Part shown: in pieces, positions 42,516-51,357 of the stretch
Layout of the letters: every line of letters begins with the position of its first letter
Position numbering within the stretch: the first letter of the stretch is position 1
Position numbers and translations under genes: made by a program
Notes under the pieces: model-generated
What the model saw: only the letters and a program-made list of their open reading frames with translations
Databases searched by the model: none
What the model was told of the DNA's origin: nothing
Assembly (NCBI GenBank): GCA_963675925.2
Contig: CAXXIB010000003.1
Coordinates: 310,001-374,000, forward strand
Direction of reading: 5' to 3'
From: CAXXOK01 sp963675925
Lineage (GTDB): Bacteria > Bacillota > Clostridia > Christensenellales > Aristaeellaceae
Length of the DNA: 64,000 bases

Positions 42516-43901
42516 TTAACCGATCATCGGTTTATCTTCAGGATAATGCAGGCGATTTTTAGCATTGTGCTCCAAGCGGTTTGCCAGTGCAAATGCCAGG
42601 GTAAGCGGCCCCACCCGTCCTAAGAACATAACAGGGATTAAGAATATTTGCGAGAATCGCGATAAGTTCGGCGTACCGGCCGAGGATAAGCCCACTGTAC
42701 CGAAGGCTGAGGTGGATTCAAACAGGAGGTCAATCATCTTCATGCCGGAACTGCGTTCCGCGAGCGATAACACAATAGCACCACTCATCATGATAAACAG
42801 ACTGATTAACACAACGGTCAATGCGCGTTTAAACACGTTTATGGGAATTTGTTTGCCAAAGACAACCACCGAATCATTTGCGCGAACGATGCTGATCACC
42901 ATCAAAACCAAAACGCCAATGGTGGTAGTTTTTACACCACCACCAGTTGATGCCGGAGAAGCACCGATAAACATGAAAATAATGCCGATCAGCTTGGAGC
43001 TATCCGTTAGCTGTGCCTGATCAATGGTGGAAAAGCCGGCCGTACGCAGGGTGACCGACTGAAACAGTCCGTTAAGCAGCTTTTCAAAGAAATTCATGCT
43101 GCCAAGCGTCGCCTGATTATCCCATTCAAAGGAAACCGTGAATATAAACCCAAGCACGAGGAGCGTGGTTGTAATAACCAGCACCAGTTTGGTATGCAGG
43201 CTAAACTTTGCAAAATGTATTTTACTCTGGTAAATATCCAGCAGAACGAAAAACCCAAGGCCGCCGATTACGGTTAGCACCGCCATCGTCAGTACGACCA
43301 CCGGATCGCTGGAAAACTCGGTAATGCTTTTAAACCCGCCAAACAAATCAAACCCGGCATTGCAAAACGCGCTGATTGAATGAAAGACGCTGTTTTCAAT
43401 GCCCTTGACCACACCAAACATGGGAATGAACCTGCTGGACAGGATGATCGCACCGGTCAGCTCAAACAGAAACGCCATCAGCGTGAACCACTTGATCAGG
43501 CGAATCAAGCCCGACAAGCTGGTCGTGTTCATGGATTCGCGAATCAGCACGCGATTGCGCAGGGAAATACGCCGACCCAGCGCAATCATTACGAGTGTAG
43601 CAAAAATCATCAGTCCCAAACCGCCGATTTGGATCAGCACCATGATCACCATTCTGCCAAAGAATGAGAAGGATGTTCCGGTATCCAGCACGACTAACCC
43701 CGTTACGCAGACGGACGATGTGGCTGTAAACAGCGCTTTGTGCAGCCCGATGGATTGTCTGGTGACAGATGCAATAGGGAGCGATAAAAGAATTGTTCCA
43801 AGTATGATAAGCCCGAAAAAGCCGAGCGCTAATACACGCTCAGGCCGAATATAGTGCTGCTTAAGCATATCCCTGTGACCGTCAGACCGTTTACGAATCA
43901 T
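42516..43901 (-). CDS. ktrB: Potassium transporter membrane subunit KtrB
   Basis: A 461-residue Trk/Ktr family K+/Na+ uptake channel. Four M1-P-M2 repeats are visible; selectivity-filter segments include SVCVTGLVVLDTG, SAFCNAGFDLFG, VTLRTAGFSTID and SAFGTVGLSSAG. The intramembrane loop around IGASPASTGGGVKTTTIGVLV is the gating region. Start ATG 43901, with GAGGTG 8 bases upstream. It lies 11 bases after the broken phosphohexomutase gene, presumably in the same transcript. Confidence 0.94.
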   Translation of the reverse strand: MIRKRSDGHRDMLKQHYIRPERVLALGFFGLIILGTILLSLPIASVTRQSIGLHKALFTATSSVCVTGLVVLDTGTSFSFFGRMVIMVLIQIGGLGLMIFATLVMIALGRRISLRNRVLIRESMNTTSLSGLIRLIKWFTLMAFLFELTGAIILSSRFIPMFGVVKGIENSVFHSISAFCNAGFDLFGGFKSITEFSSDPVVVLTMAVLTVIGGLGFFVLLDIYQSKIHFAKFSLHTKLVLVITTTLLVLGFIFTVSFEWDNQATLGSMNFFEKLLNGLFQSVTLRTAGFSTIDQAQLTDSSKLIGIIFMFIGASPASTGGGVKTTTIGVLVLMVISIVRANDSVVVFGKQIPINVFKRALTVVLISLFIMMSGAIVLSLAERSSGMKMIDLLFESTSAFGTVGLSSAGTPNLSRFSQIFLIPVMFLGRVGPLTLAFALANRLEHNAKNRLHYPEDKPMIG

Positions 43902-43912
43902 GCTGAATCACC

Positions 43913-45432
43913 TCAGATCTCAAGGGCTTTTGCGATTCCCGTTGTATCGAGCTGCGTATGCGTTGCAAGCATATCGTAGAGTGTCTTGAGCATAACTTCG
44001 CTGCCGCCGACTATGTCGCTTTCGACATTCAAAGGCATGACGGGATCGTGCACGGAAAGCCTGAGCAACACCCATCCGTTGTTTTTTCCGCCGAGTAAAT
44101 CAAAGCTGATGCGCACCCCTTCGCGGTTATCCGGGGCAATATGACAATCATCTTTTGCAGAGGCTTGCTGCAATACGGATGCAATCACCGCTTCACCATA
44201 GCTGCGGAAATCCTCGGTAAGTATTTTCAGCCGATATTCAGCACTTTCCACAGGTTCGCGCAGATCGTCGATCAGGGTGGAGAGCGATTTCCCCTCTTGC
44301 TTGAGCAGCATGGCCCGGATGATGAGATAAGTCACCAGGTACATGCCGTCATCCAGAAAGCGGTTTTCGCGCATAGCAGCGTGACCGCTGGTTTCGATGG
44401 CTAAGGGACAATCAATACCTTCTTCGTTCAGGCGAATGGCTTCGTCAATCACATTGCGGTATCCACGGCTTGAAACGGTAGTGCACCCCGCCGTGCTTTT
44501 CTATAAAAGCAGCGAGACCGGAGGATGTAACCGAATCGGTTACGATGGTAGCCCCCGGGTTGCTTTGCAGTAATATTGCGCTGATTAAAGCAATCAGGCG
44601 GTTGCGATTGATTTCTATCCCGCTTGCATCCACGATTGCAGCGCGGTCGCAATCTGCATCGAAAATCACGCCTAGATCGGCATGGTGCTTCACTACCGCT
44701 GCTGCGATGGACTCCATAGCGACTTCATTTTCCGGGTTTGGCGAATGATTGGGGAAGTTCCCGTCCGGCTCCAGAACCTGACTGCCATCAGTGCGCGCAC
44801 CCAGTGCCTTAAGCATATCCGCATAAAATCCGCCCGCGCCGTTGCCCGGCATCCACAACCACATGCAAACCTTGCAGTGGCTGTTTAGAGGCGCCGGGTA
44901 TGCCGCTTTGAATTAAGGTCTCCAGATGCTTTTGATATAACGGAATATAAGGGTATTCTTCGATAGCATTCTGCCGGGTGACAGGCTGCGATGTTTGCTT
45001 TTCTGCCAGCGCTGTTACGCGGTCCAGCTCATCGTGGCCCAGTCCGCCGTCAATCGTGAAAAACTTCATCCCGTTGATATTCCAGGGATGATGGCTGGCT
45101 GTTATCATAATGGATCCGGTCGGACTAAACCCCGGTTCTACTATGGCCATATACATGGATGGCGTGGTGCACATAGCACAGTCATACGCCTTGGCACCGG
45201 TCGAGGCAATGCCTTCACAGGCGGCTTGGATCAGTTCCGGACCGGAAAGCCTGGAATCTCGCCCGATTGCAACGGATACGGATTCGATGCTGGTATTGTT
45301 CCGCTGTGCTAAAAATAACGCAAAAGCCGCGCCAAAATTGCGCACCACTTCTTTTGAAAGAATAGTTCCATCTCCGATTGCGATTCCCCGGATATCCGAC
45401 CCGCTTTTCAGTTTGTGATAATCGACAGTCAT
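43913..45432 (-). pseudogene. Phosphomannomutase/phosphoglucomutase with two single-base insertions
   Basis: The region encodes a full alpha-D-phosphohexomutase of about 505 residues in three successive frames. Frame one gives the start and the active-site loop ITASHHPWNINGMKF, then breaks at DAG. Frame two resumes with NGAGGFYADML and has the metal-binding FDADCDRAA. Frame three resumes VIDEAIRLNEEG and has AIETSGHAAMRENRF. Removing one base from GGG (complement of 44845-44847) and one from CC (44467-44468) restores a continuous protein. Both changes are +1 in short G/C runs, so either recent inactivation or sequencing error is possible. Flanking genes are intact. Confidence 0.85.
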
Positions 45433-45454
45433 GTGTTCATCTCCACAAATAAGT

Positions 45455-46150
45455 TTATGCGTCCAGTTTCGTTTTCCCGATATCCGCTAACCTGCGAAAC
45501 AGCAGATAGATAGGCTTGAGGCGTATAAAGTCCTGGCTGCACTGCTTTACGATTTCATCGGTATAGGCATCGCTTAGCTTGAGTCCGAGACGGCTGATGT
45601 AGAGTTCCTTACGGATGTACAGGCTTTGTAAATCGGCTAGCACACCATCGGGAATCTTGCGCCGCTTGTACACATCACCTTCAATGCGAAAATCGTCATG
45701 CGGAAGGTTCGCCTGTTTAAGTGCTTGCAGTATTTCAGAGGGGCGCTGCTCTATCATCGTGCGCAGCGCATCCATCGCGGGCCTGTTCGGCCCCCAGAAC
45801 CCAAGACCCCAATTGACCGTATCAGGCGACAGCTCAAACCAGTACATCACGGCTTCATCCCGGGGTTCGCTGCCCCGCCTGAACAAGAGCCACATATGAT
45901 CGCGATATGGTGTTTTATCCTTTGAGAAACGTGTGTCACGCCGGATCCGTGCCAGGCATTTGCCGGGACGAAGTTCAAAATCATCGGCGATGGTTTCCAT
46001 TGCTGGGGTCATGGCTTGAATGAATGCGAAAAAAGGCTTTTTTACAAAAGCCTCATATTCGTCTCTGTGTTCGTTAAAATAAGAAGCATCATTGTGAAAC
46101 CGAAGCCCAAGAAAGAAACGGATTGTTTCCTCCGGAAAACCGTTAAACAA
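45455..46150 (-). CDS. DUF2461-family protein
   Basis: 231 residues. The start FNGFPEETIRFFLGLRFHNDASYFNEHRDEYEAFVKKPF, the centre RIRRDTRFSKDKTPYRDHMWLLFRRG and WGLGFWGPNRPAMDALR are hallmarks of DUF2461 (TIGR02453). I prefer TTG 46150, since AAAAGGGG (46166-46159) stands 8 bases upstream and the usual family start is MF(x)GF; GTG 46159 overlaps the ribosome site. Biochemical role unknown. It lies 22 bases before the phosphohexomutase gene. Confidence 0.85.
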   Translation of the reverse strand: MFNGFPEETIRFFLGLRFHNDASYFNEHRDEYEAFVKKPFFAFIQAMTPAMETIADDFELRPGKCLARIRRDTRFSKDKTPYRDHMWLLFRRGSEPRDEAVMYWFELSPDTVNWGLGFWGPNRPAMDALRTMIEQRPSEILQALKQANLPHDDFRIEGDVYKRRKIPDGVLADLQSLYIRKELYISRLGLKLSDAYTDEIVKQCSQDFIRLKPIYLLFRRLADIGKTKLDA

Positions 46151-46248
46151 CGGTATCACCCCTTTTACGTTGGATTCAAAATGAATGAACCGTATACTGT
46201 GTACTGGCTAACGATAGGACTGCCACGGGTTTTCCGTACATGAGGCTA

Positions 46249-48231
46249 TCATGCGTCACCTTTGGGTTCGTCCTGCGTTGGCTCTTCTTCGGCAGGAGGC
46301 TCGGCAGTTGGCCGTGCATAGGGAGAGACTCTGCTGGCTCTGCGGCGATGGGTTGATTCTCCATCATCGCTTGGCGTAGATTCTTCCGCAGGTGCTTCCA
46401 CTGGCGCATCGGGTGTCACATCTTCAGACTGCGCAGCAGTATCATCCTTGTGATCGGCGATCTGATATGCGCTACGAACATACTTCATATGCGGAAGCTC
46501 TTCATCGGTGAGTACGTCCGGTTCAGTGTCTACAGGTTGGATAAGGTCGTCCTCCGGCTGAGGCTCAACGACTTCTGGCTCTTCCTCTTTTTCGTCCGCC
46601 GGCGCAATATAATCGCGATGGGTGGAGCGCTCCAGATGGTCCAGTGCATTTTCGGATGCCTTACGCAGATCGATGCGTTTTTTGGTTGCAATTGCCAGAA
46701 TGACGATAGCAACCAGCAGCAAAACCAAACCGACGATCATCAGCGGATAGAAGATAGAGCGCAGCAACTTCGGCACCGCAGCAATATTCGGATCGCTGAT
46801 TTTAGGATAGGTGGCTTTGACAAACGTCGGCTCCGGCGTCGGTGTAATATTGGGGTCTGGCGTAATGGGTGCAGGTGTCGGCGTAAGGAATGCGATTTGG
46901 AGAATGTTGGATTTGAACGTCCACTCTGTCTCCAGCGTATCCTTAGCTTCCGCGGTGTACTGGAACTGCCCGGCCATGTTGAGTGTAAAGTTGCGGGTTA
47001 GTTTGCGAGACACCCCTGCCGGAATGGAATCAAACGTATAAATCAAGGTCGTGCCTTGATATACGCTGACATCGGTGGCGTCCACCGTGCTGTCATTGGA
47101 AATCGTCGCTTCAAAGCGCACCACTTCATCGGTCGAATATACTTCGGCTTTGCTGGATGAAAGGGTAAGCGTCAGGTTCAGCGCTTGATCGGGATCCATT
47201 GCGATCAGCGAAACCACATCACTGTCAAAGCTGACTTCTGTGCCGGTCTTATCAATCGCGAGTATCTTGAACATGAAATCAGTTGTCTTCGTTAGCGTGA
47301 TTTCTTTTTCAAGCGTCAGCGATTCACCGGCGGGTAAAGACAGATTGGTAAATACATCACCAAGGGTTTCATCGGTCACGCGGACATCGGAGTAGTCCAC
47401 ATTTCCGGTATTGTCCAGTTTAAGCGTTAATTTGATGGTATCGTTCATCAAAACGCCCTTTTTATCAGCCGTCAGAGACGCAACGACAACCGGCTCGGCA
47501 TATACGATGGTCTGCTCATCCAGCTCAACAACCTGCTCTTTGGTACCGTCTGCAATAGTGTAGGTAACTGTGCCTTTGCTTGTCAGGTCTTTTGCAGCCA
47601 TCACAACCGGCAGGCTGACCTTGACGGTTTGGCCTGCTTTCAGTTCTTCAATCACAGTAACCTTGTCTACAAGAATATCTTTCGATTCTTCCAGCGTCAC
47701 GTTTTTAATGGAAACAGTACCTTCATTGGTAATGTTGTAAATAACATTTACGGTTTGGTCTTTGCGGGCGGTTTCCGGGATAATGGTCCGCTCTACATTG
47801 ACTTTTGCTTTATAGGTGACTTGCTTGATCTCGCCGCGAATGGGCTGGCTTTGGGTTTTGCTTGCGCCGTCATCATCCACGATCGTATACTTAACGAAAA
47901 ACACGATTTGGCCGTTTTCCAGCGTACGCTGGTTGACAGGCCAAGTACCGGACCAGGTTTTCACCTCTCCGGCTTTCAGTGTCACAGATCCGTTTTCACC
48001 AAAGTCTGTGACAATCTGGCTTGTGGGATCAAACAGCGTAAGCGGACTTGTCATATCGGTTTCTCCGGCGTTGGAGACCGTGATGGTGATTGTCACATCG
48101 CCAGGTTCGGACAATTCGGCCGGCAGCACTTCCATTGTGCAGACAATCGGATCGGTGGCTGCTGACGCCATGGAACACACCGCCAACGTCGCCATAACCA
48201 GAAGCGCCAGGACGATCAATTTATGTTTCAT
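46249..48231 (-). CDS. Large surface protein with Ig-like (CARDB/DUF11-type) repeats and cytoplasmic tail
   Basis: 660 residues. A signal peptide (about 1-24) is followed by at least four beta-rich repeats of roughly 100 residues. Each has a pattern like VTITITVSNAGETDMT, QTVNVIYNITNEGTVSI, IKLTLKLDNTGNVDYSDV and RFEATISNDSTVDATDV, typical of CARDB/DUF11 modules. Then come a Thr/Pro linker (TPTPAPITPDPNITPTPEPT), one transmembrane helix (about 492-515) and a 145-residue acidic, Pro-rich cytoplasmic tail with basic patch HRRRASRVSPYARP. No LPXTG. The orientation suggests an adhesive or structural ectodomain coupled to something inside. Function unknown. Confidence 0.85.
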   Translation of the reverse strand: MKHKLIVLALLVMATLAVCSMASAATDPIVCTMEVLPAELSEPGDVTITITVSNAGETDMTSPLTLFDPTSQIVTDFGENGSVTLKAGEVKTWSGTWPVNQRTLENGQIVFFVKYTIVDDDGASKTQSQPIRGEIKQVTYKAKVNVERTIIPETARKDQTVNVIYNITNEGTVSIKNVTLEESKDILVDKVTVIEELKAGQTVKVSLPVVMAAKDLTSKGTVTYTIADGTKEQVVELDEQTIVYAEPVVVASLTADKKGVLMNDTIKLTLKLDNTGNVDYSDVRVTDETLGDVFTNLSLPAGESLTLEKEITLTKTTDFMFKILAIDKTGTEVSFDSDVVSLIAMDPDQALNLTLTLSSSKAEVYSTDEVVRFEATISNDSTVDATDVSVYQGTTLIYTFDSIPAGVSRKLTRNFTLNMAGQFQYTAEAKDTLETEWTFKSNILQIAFLTPTPAPITPDPNITPTPEPTFVKATYPKISDPNIAAVPKLLRSIFYPLMIVGLVLLLVAIVILAIATKKRIDLRKASENALDHLERSTHRDYIAPADEKEEEPEVVEPQPEDDLIQPVDTEPDVLTDEELPHMKYVRSAYQIADHKDDTAAQSEDVTPDAPVEAPAEESTPSDDGESTHRRRASRVSPYARPTAEPPAEEEPTQDEPKGDA

Positions 48232-48388
48232 GTCAATTGCGGGCGTATACTGTTACGCCCTGCCTCCCTTCGGCGGATGAAGCCGACATCGATCATTGGA
48301 ACAACAGTATGTATGACAGTATTTCAAGACTGCAGCCAATTTACCTAAGCACCTTGCCGCAAAGCTTACAACATTCTGTCCATACTTA
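48232..48388 (-). other. Long 5' leader of the surface-protein gene
   Basis: About 155 transcribed bases separate the promoter from the ATG. The 3' part has GGGAGG (48270-48265) followed by a hairpin, GGGCGTA (48260-48254) pairing with TACGCCC (48247-48241), between that ribosome-site-like sequence and the start codon. Further stems such as GTCGGCTTCATCCGCCGA are possible. It does not match a riboswitch class I can name. Confidence 0.45.
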
Positions 48389-48393
48389 TGCAT

Positions 48394-48422
48394 ATTGTAG
48401 TTCATATGGGATTTTGTGTCAA
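48394..48422 (-). promoter_or_regulatory. Promoter of the surface-protein gene
   Basis: On the minus strand TTGACA (48422-48417), 17-base spacer and TACAAT (48399-48394). Confidence 0.8.
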
Positions 48423-48529
48423 GCATACCTGCGGCCTCATACACGGCGAATATGCCAGTAAAAGGCAATCCTCACAAATGTTACAATGCTCTCATGCACC
48501 GCTGTCTGCTATGAAATGAGCAAAGCATA

Positions 48530-48538
48530 TGCTATAAT
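48530..48538 (+). promoter_or_regulatory. Extended -10 promoter of the PBP gene
   Basis: TGC followed by TATAAT (48533-48538), an extended -10 element. The -35 region (TATGAA at 48510-48515) is weak. It is 40 bases before the TTG start. Confidence 0.6.
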
Positions 48539-48578
48539 GTGCTCGAAATACAGTTCTCGTTTTATCGGAGGGATGCAG

Positions 48579-51353
48579 TTGCCAAAGCCGCGCAAAGGGT
48601 TGCCGCAAACATACGATACCGATACGGAAAGCTCCTACGCCGAGCCTTACGGACGCGGTTATTCAGGCTATGATCCACCTCAAACCGATACTCCGGCACA
48701 ATCACATAAACCCTTTACTATCTTTAAGCCAAGGCGTTCCAAACCGAATTTCATCTTTTCGGTATTGGTCAACGCGGTGCGCATACTGCTGGTGCTGGCT
48801 TTGATGGCGATGCTGGCGGCGGGCGGCGCTGTGATCGGTATCGGTAAGGCCTACGTTGGCACTGCGCCTTCGCTTGATTTAGCGCTGCTGAGCGATCAGG
48901 CGCGAACCAGCTTTATTTATGATGCAAACGGCGCGCTGATTACCGATTATAAAGGCACCGAAAACCGCGTGATGGTCAACATTTATCAAATTCCAGAGTC
49001 GCTGCAATATGCGTTTATTGCTGTTGAAGATGTGCGTTTCTTTACGCATAACGGAGTCGATTTCAAGCGTATATTCGGGTCGCTGATTCAAAACTTTATC
49101 TCCAACAGAAACCAGGGTGCGTCTACCATCACGCAGCAACTGATAAAAAATACTATACTCTCCAATGAACTCAGCTATAAACGAAAAATTCAGGAAGCGT
49201 ACCTGGCTATGCAACTGGAAACAATGTACTCAAAAGCTGAAATTCTGGAAGCGTATTTGAATACCATCTATATGGGTGAGAACTATTACGGCGTTGTTGT
49301 CGGTGCGGAAGGGTATTTTGGCAAAGAATTGTCCGAGCTAACGCTGCGCGAGTGCGCCATGCTGGCAGGGCTGACCAATAATCCCTACTACTATAATCCT
49401 CGTCGCAACTATTACCTTCGAAAGTCGGATACAACCGACTATGCGGCGCTGACCAATAACCGCACCGATTATGTACTCAACCAAATGTATATCAACGAAT
49501 TTATTACCTACCAGGAATATCAGGATGCGCTCAATCCGGAAACGGCGCATGTTTTGCCGGATTCCGCGGTTGAAGGCGAAGGCATGTACAACTATGCTCA
49601 CTACGTTGAGTATGCCGTGAAAGAGGTTATCGACAGCTTCCTGACCATTAACGGACTGGAAGATACCAGTGAAAACCGCGCCAAAATGGAAAGCGAACTT
49701 CGTACAGGCGGGTATCACGTAACCCTGGCCATTGACACGCAAATACAGCAAATCGTAGAAGATACCTTGGAAAACTGGACGGACTACCCCGCCATGCGCG
49801 ACCCCAGCGACAAAGTATACCGCGCAAAATACGCCAACGGAACCTATACCGAAATTGTGCAGCCGCAGGCTTCAGCCGTGGTGCTGGATTACCGCACCGG
49901 CGAACTGAAAGCGATCGTCGGCGGACGCACGAAACCCACCCAGCGCAAAACCCTGAACCGCGCCACCGATATGAACATGCCCGTTGGCTCTGCCATCAAG
50001 CCCATCGCCGTCTACGCTCCGGCCATTGAGCTTGGCGCGTCGCCGGCCACTGTTGTGTATAATATGCCCCTTCCGGTTTCGGGATGGTTTGATGAAAACC
50101 TGCGCGAAACCTGGCCGCGCAACTACGGCGGCAGCCAGTATACCGGACCGGTCACGCTGCGCAAGGCAATGAAATACAGCTATAATGTTGGCGCTGCGCA
50201 AACCCTGATGACCTATGTCGGCGTGGAACGGTCGGTCGATTTTCTTGTCAAATCCGGTGTCGATCCTGAAAATATAAACGCCACCCCGTTTGGGCTGGCA
50301 CTTGGTTCCAGTGGGATTACCCCTGTACAGATGGCCGTAGCCTTCGGCGTACTCGGCAACGGCGGTGTGTATCAAGCTCCGTTATCAGTACTGGGTATTT
50401 CCGATAGTGAAGGCAATGTGATCTGGGACGGACACCAGCAGCAGGAACGCCGCCAAGTGTACCGGCAATCCACCGCTTGGCTGGTCGTGGATATGATGAA
50501 AGATGTTGTATCCGGCGGCACCGGCACCAAAGCTAAAATATCCGGCCAAACCGTGGCAGGAAAAACCGGCACCAACAGCGACCAGCGCGGCGTGTTCTTC
50601 AGCGGGATGACAGGCTGGTACGCGTCTTCCCTCTGGATCGGACACGATAACTATAAACCACTCTCCTCTAAGGTTACAGGCGGCAACAGTGCTGCTCCGC
50701 TTTGGAAATCGTATATGACGAAAATACACGATGCCAAGAACCTCGGAAACCGCGATATATTGGAAGGTTCGCCGGAGGACTACGAACTGACAAAGGTCAC
50801 CACTTGCGCCGTCAGCGGGCAGCGTGCAACCGATGCCTGCCGCAACGATGTGATGGGCTATGGCACGGTGACGGACTATTGGTATACGATGATGGTACCA
50901 ACCATAGATTGCCAAATGCACGTATTAGCAGACGTATGCGCACAAAGCAACATGATTGCAACGCCGTTCTGCCCCACCGTGGTTACGAAGGGTATCGTCG
51001 TGATTCCGGAAGGGCACCCGCTGCATCGCTTTGTGCACGATAGCACGTATTCACGCGTACTATCGGAATATCTGGGGATTGCCGGAGAGCTTGGCGTTTG
51101 CACACTGCATCAAAGTGCAAACACCAGCGGACTGGATCCGCTGGTGCAAAATACCTTGATACCCGATGCACAAACCCTGATCGCCAATGCACAAGCGATG
51201 CTTGGGGGCATAGATGCCACAAGTACGAGCTATATAAATATTGTCAATGCAATTCAAAATCTGGAAATGGTTATTTCCGGGGAATCACCCAGCAGCGCGG
51301 ATGTCGCCGGTGCGATGAGCCTGCTTACACAGGCGATGGCCGCTGCGTACTAA
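48579..51353 (+). CDS. Class A penicillin-binding protein (PBP1a-type)
   Basis: A bifunctional peptidoglycan synthase of 924 residues. A hydrophilic cytoplasmic N-terminus (about 1-60) is followed by one TM helix (about 65-90). The GT51 domain has AVEDVRFFTHNGVDFKRI and NQGASTITQQLIKNT. The transpeptidase domain has SxxK in VGSAIKP, SxN in KYSYNVGAA and KTG in AGKTGTN. The C-terminal 90 residues are Ala/Gln-rich and helical. I choose TTG 48579 because CGGAGGG ends at 48572; the ATG at 48573 immediately follows that site. Ends 4 bases from the stop of the convergent gene. Confidence 0.93.
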   Translation: MPKPRKGLPQTYDTDTESSYAEPYGRGYSGYDPPQTDTPAQSHKPFTIFKPRRSKPNFIFSVLVNAVRILLVLALMAMLAAGGAVIGIGKAYVGTAPSLDLALLSDQARTSFIYDANGALITDYKGTENRVMVNIYQIPESLQYAFIAVEDVRFFTHNGVDFKRIFGSLIQNFISNRNQGASTITQQLIKNTILSNELSYKRKIQEAYLAMQLETMYSKAEILEAYLNTIYMGENYYGVVVGAEGYFGKELSELTLRECAMLAGLTNNPYYYNPRRNYYLRKSDTTDYAALTNNRTDYVLNQMYINEFITYQEYQDALNPETAHVLPDSAVEGEGMYNYAHYVEYAVKEVIDSFLTINGLEDTSENRAKMESELRTGGYHVTLAIDTQIQQIVEDTLENWTDYPAMRDPSDKVYRAKYANGTYTEIVQPQASAVVLDYRTGELKAIVGGRTKPTQRKTLNRATDMNMPVGSAIKPIAVYAPAIELGASPATVVYNMPLPVSGWFDENLRETWPRNYGGSQYTGPVTLRKAMKYSYNVGAAQTLMTYVGVERSVDFLVKSGVDPENINATPFGLALGSSGITPVQMAVAFGVLGNGGVYQAPLSVLGISDSEGNVIWDGHQQQERRQVYRQSTAWLVVDMMKDVVSGGTGTKAKISGQTVAGKTGTNSDQRGVFFSGMTGWYASSLWIGHDNYKPLSSKVTGGNSAAPLWKSYMTKIHDAKNLGNRDILEGSPEDYELTKVTTCAVSGQRATDACRNDVMGYGTVTDYWYTMMVPTIDCQMHVLADVCAQSNMIATPFCPTVVTKGIVVIPEGHPLHRFVHDSTYSRVLSEYLGIAGELGVCTLHQSANTSGLDPLVQNTLIPDAQTLIANAQAMLGGIDATSTSYINIVNAIQNLEMVISGESPSSADVAGAMSLLTQAMAAAY

Positions 51354-51357
51354 AAAG

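Noticed and set aside
43913..45432. Programmed frameshifting as an explanation of the split phosphohexomutase
   Set aside because: Two separate shifts would be required, and neither site shows a slippery heptamer with a stimulatory structure; single-base insertions explain both.
48160..48231. Lipoprotein signal in the surface protein (Cys at residue 19)
   Set aside because: The preceding residues are LAV, with Val rather than Gly/Ala/Ser before Cys; a normal signal peptide ending in ASA fits better.
48232..48388. Known riboswitch (c-di-GMP, c-di-AMP or cobalamin) in the surface-protein leader
   Set aside because: None of the conserved core sequences of those classes could be read.
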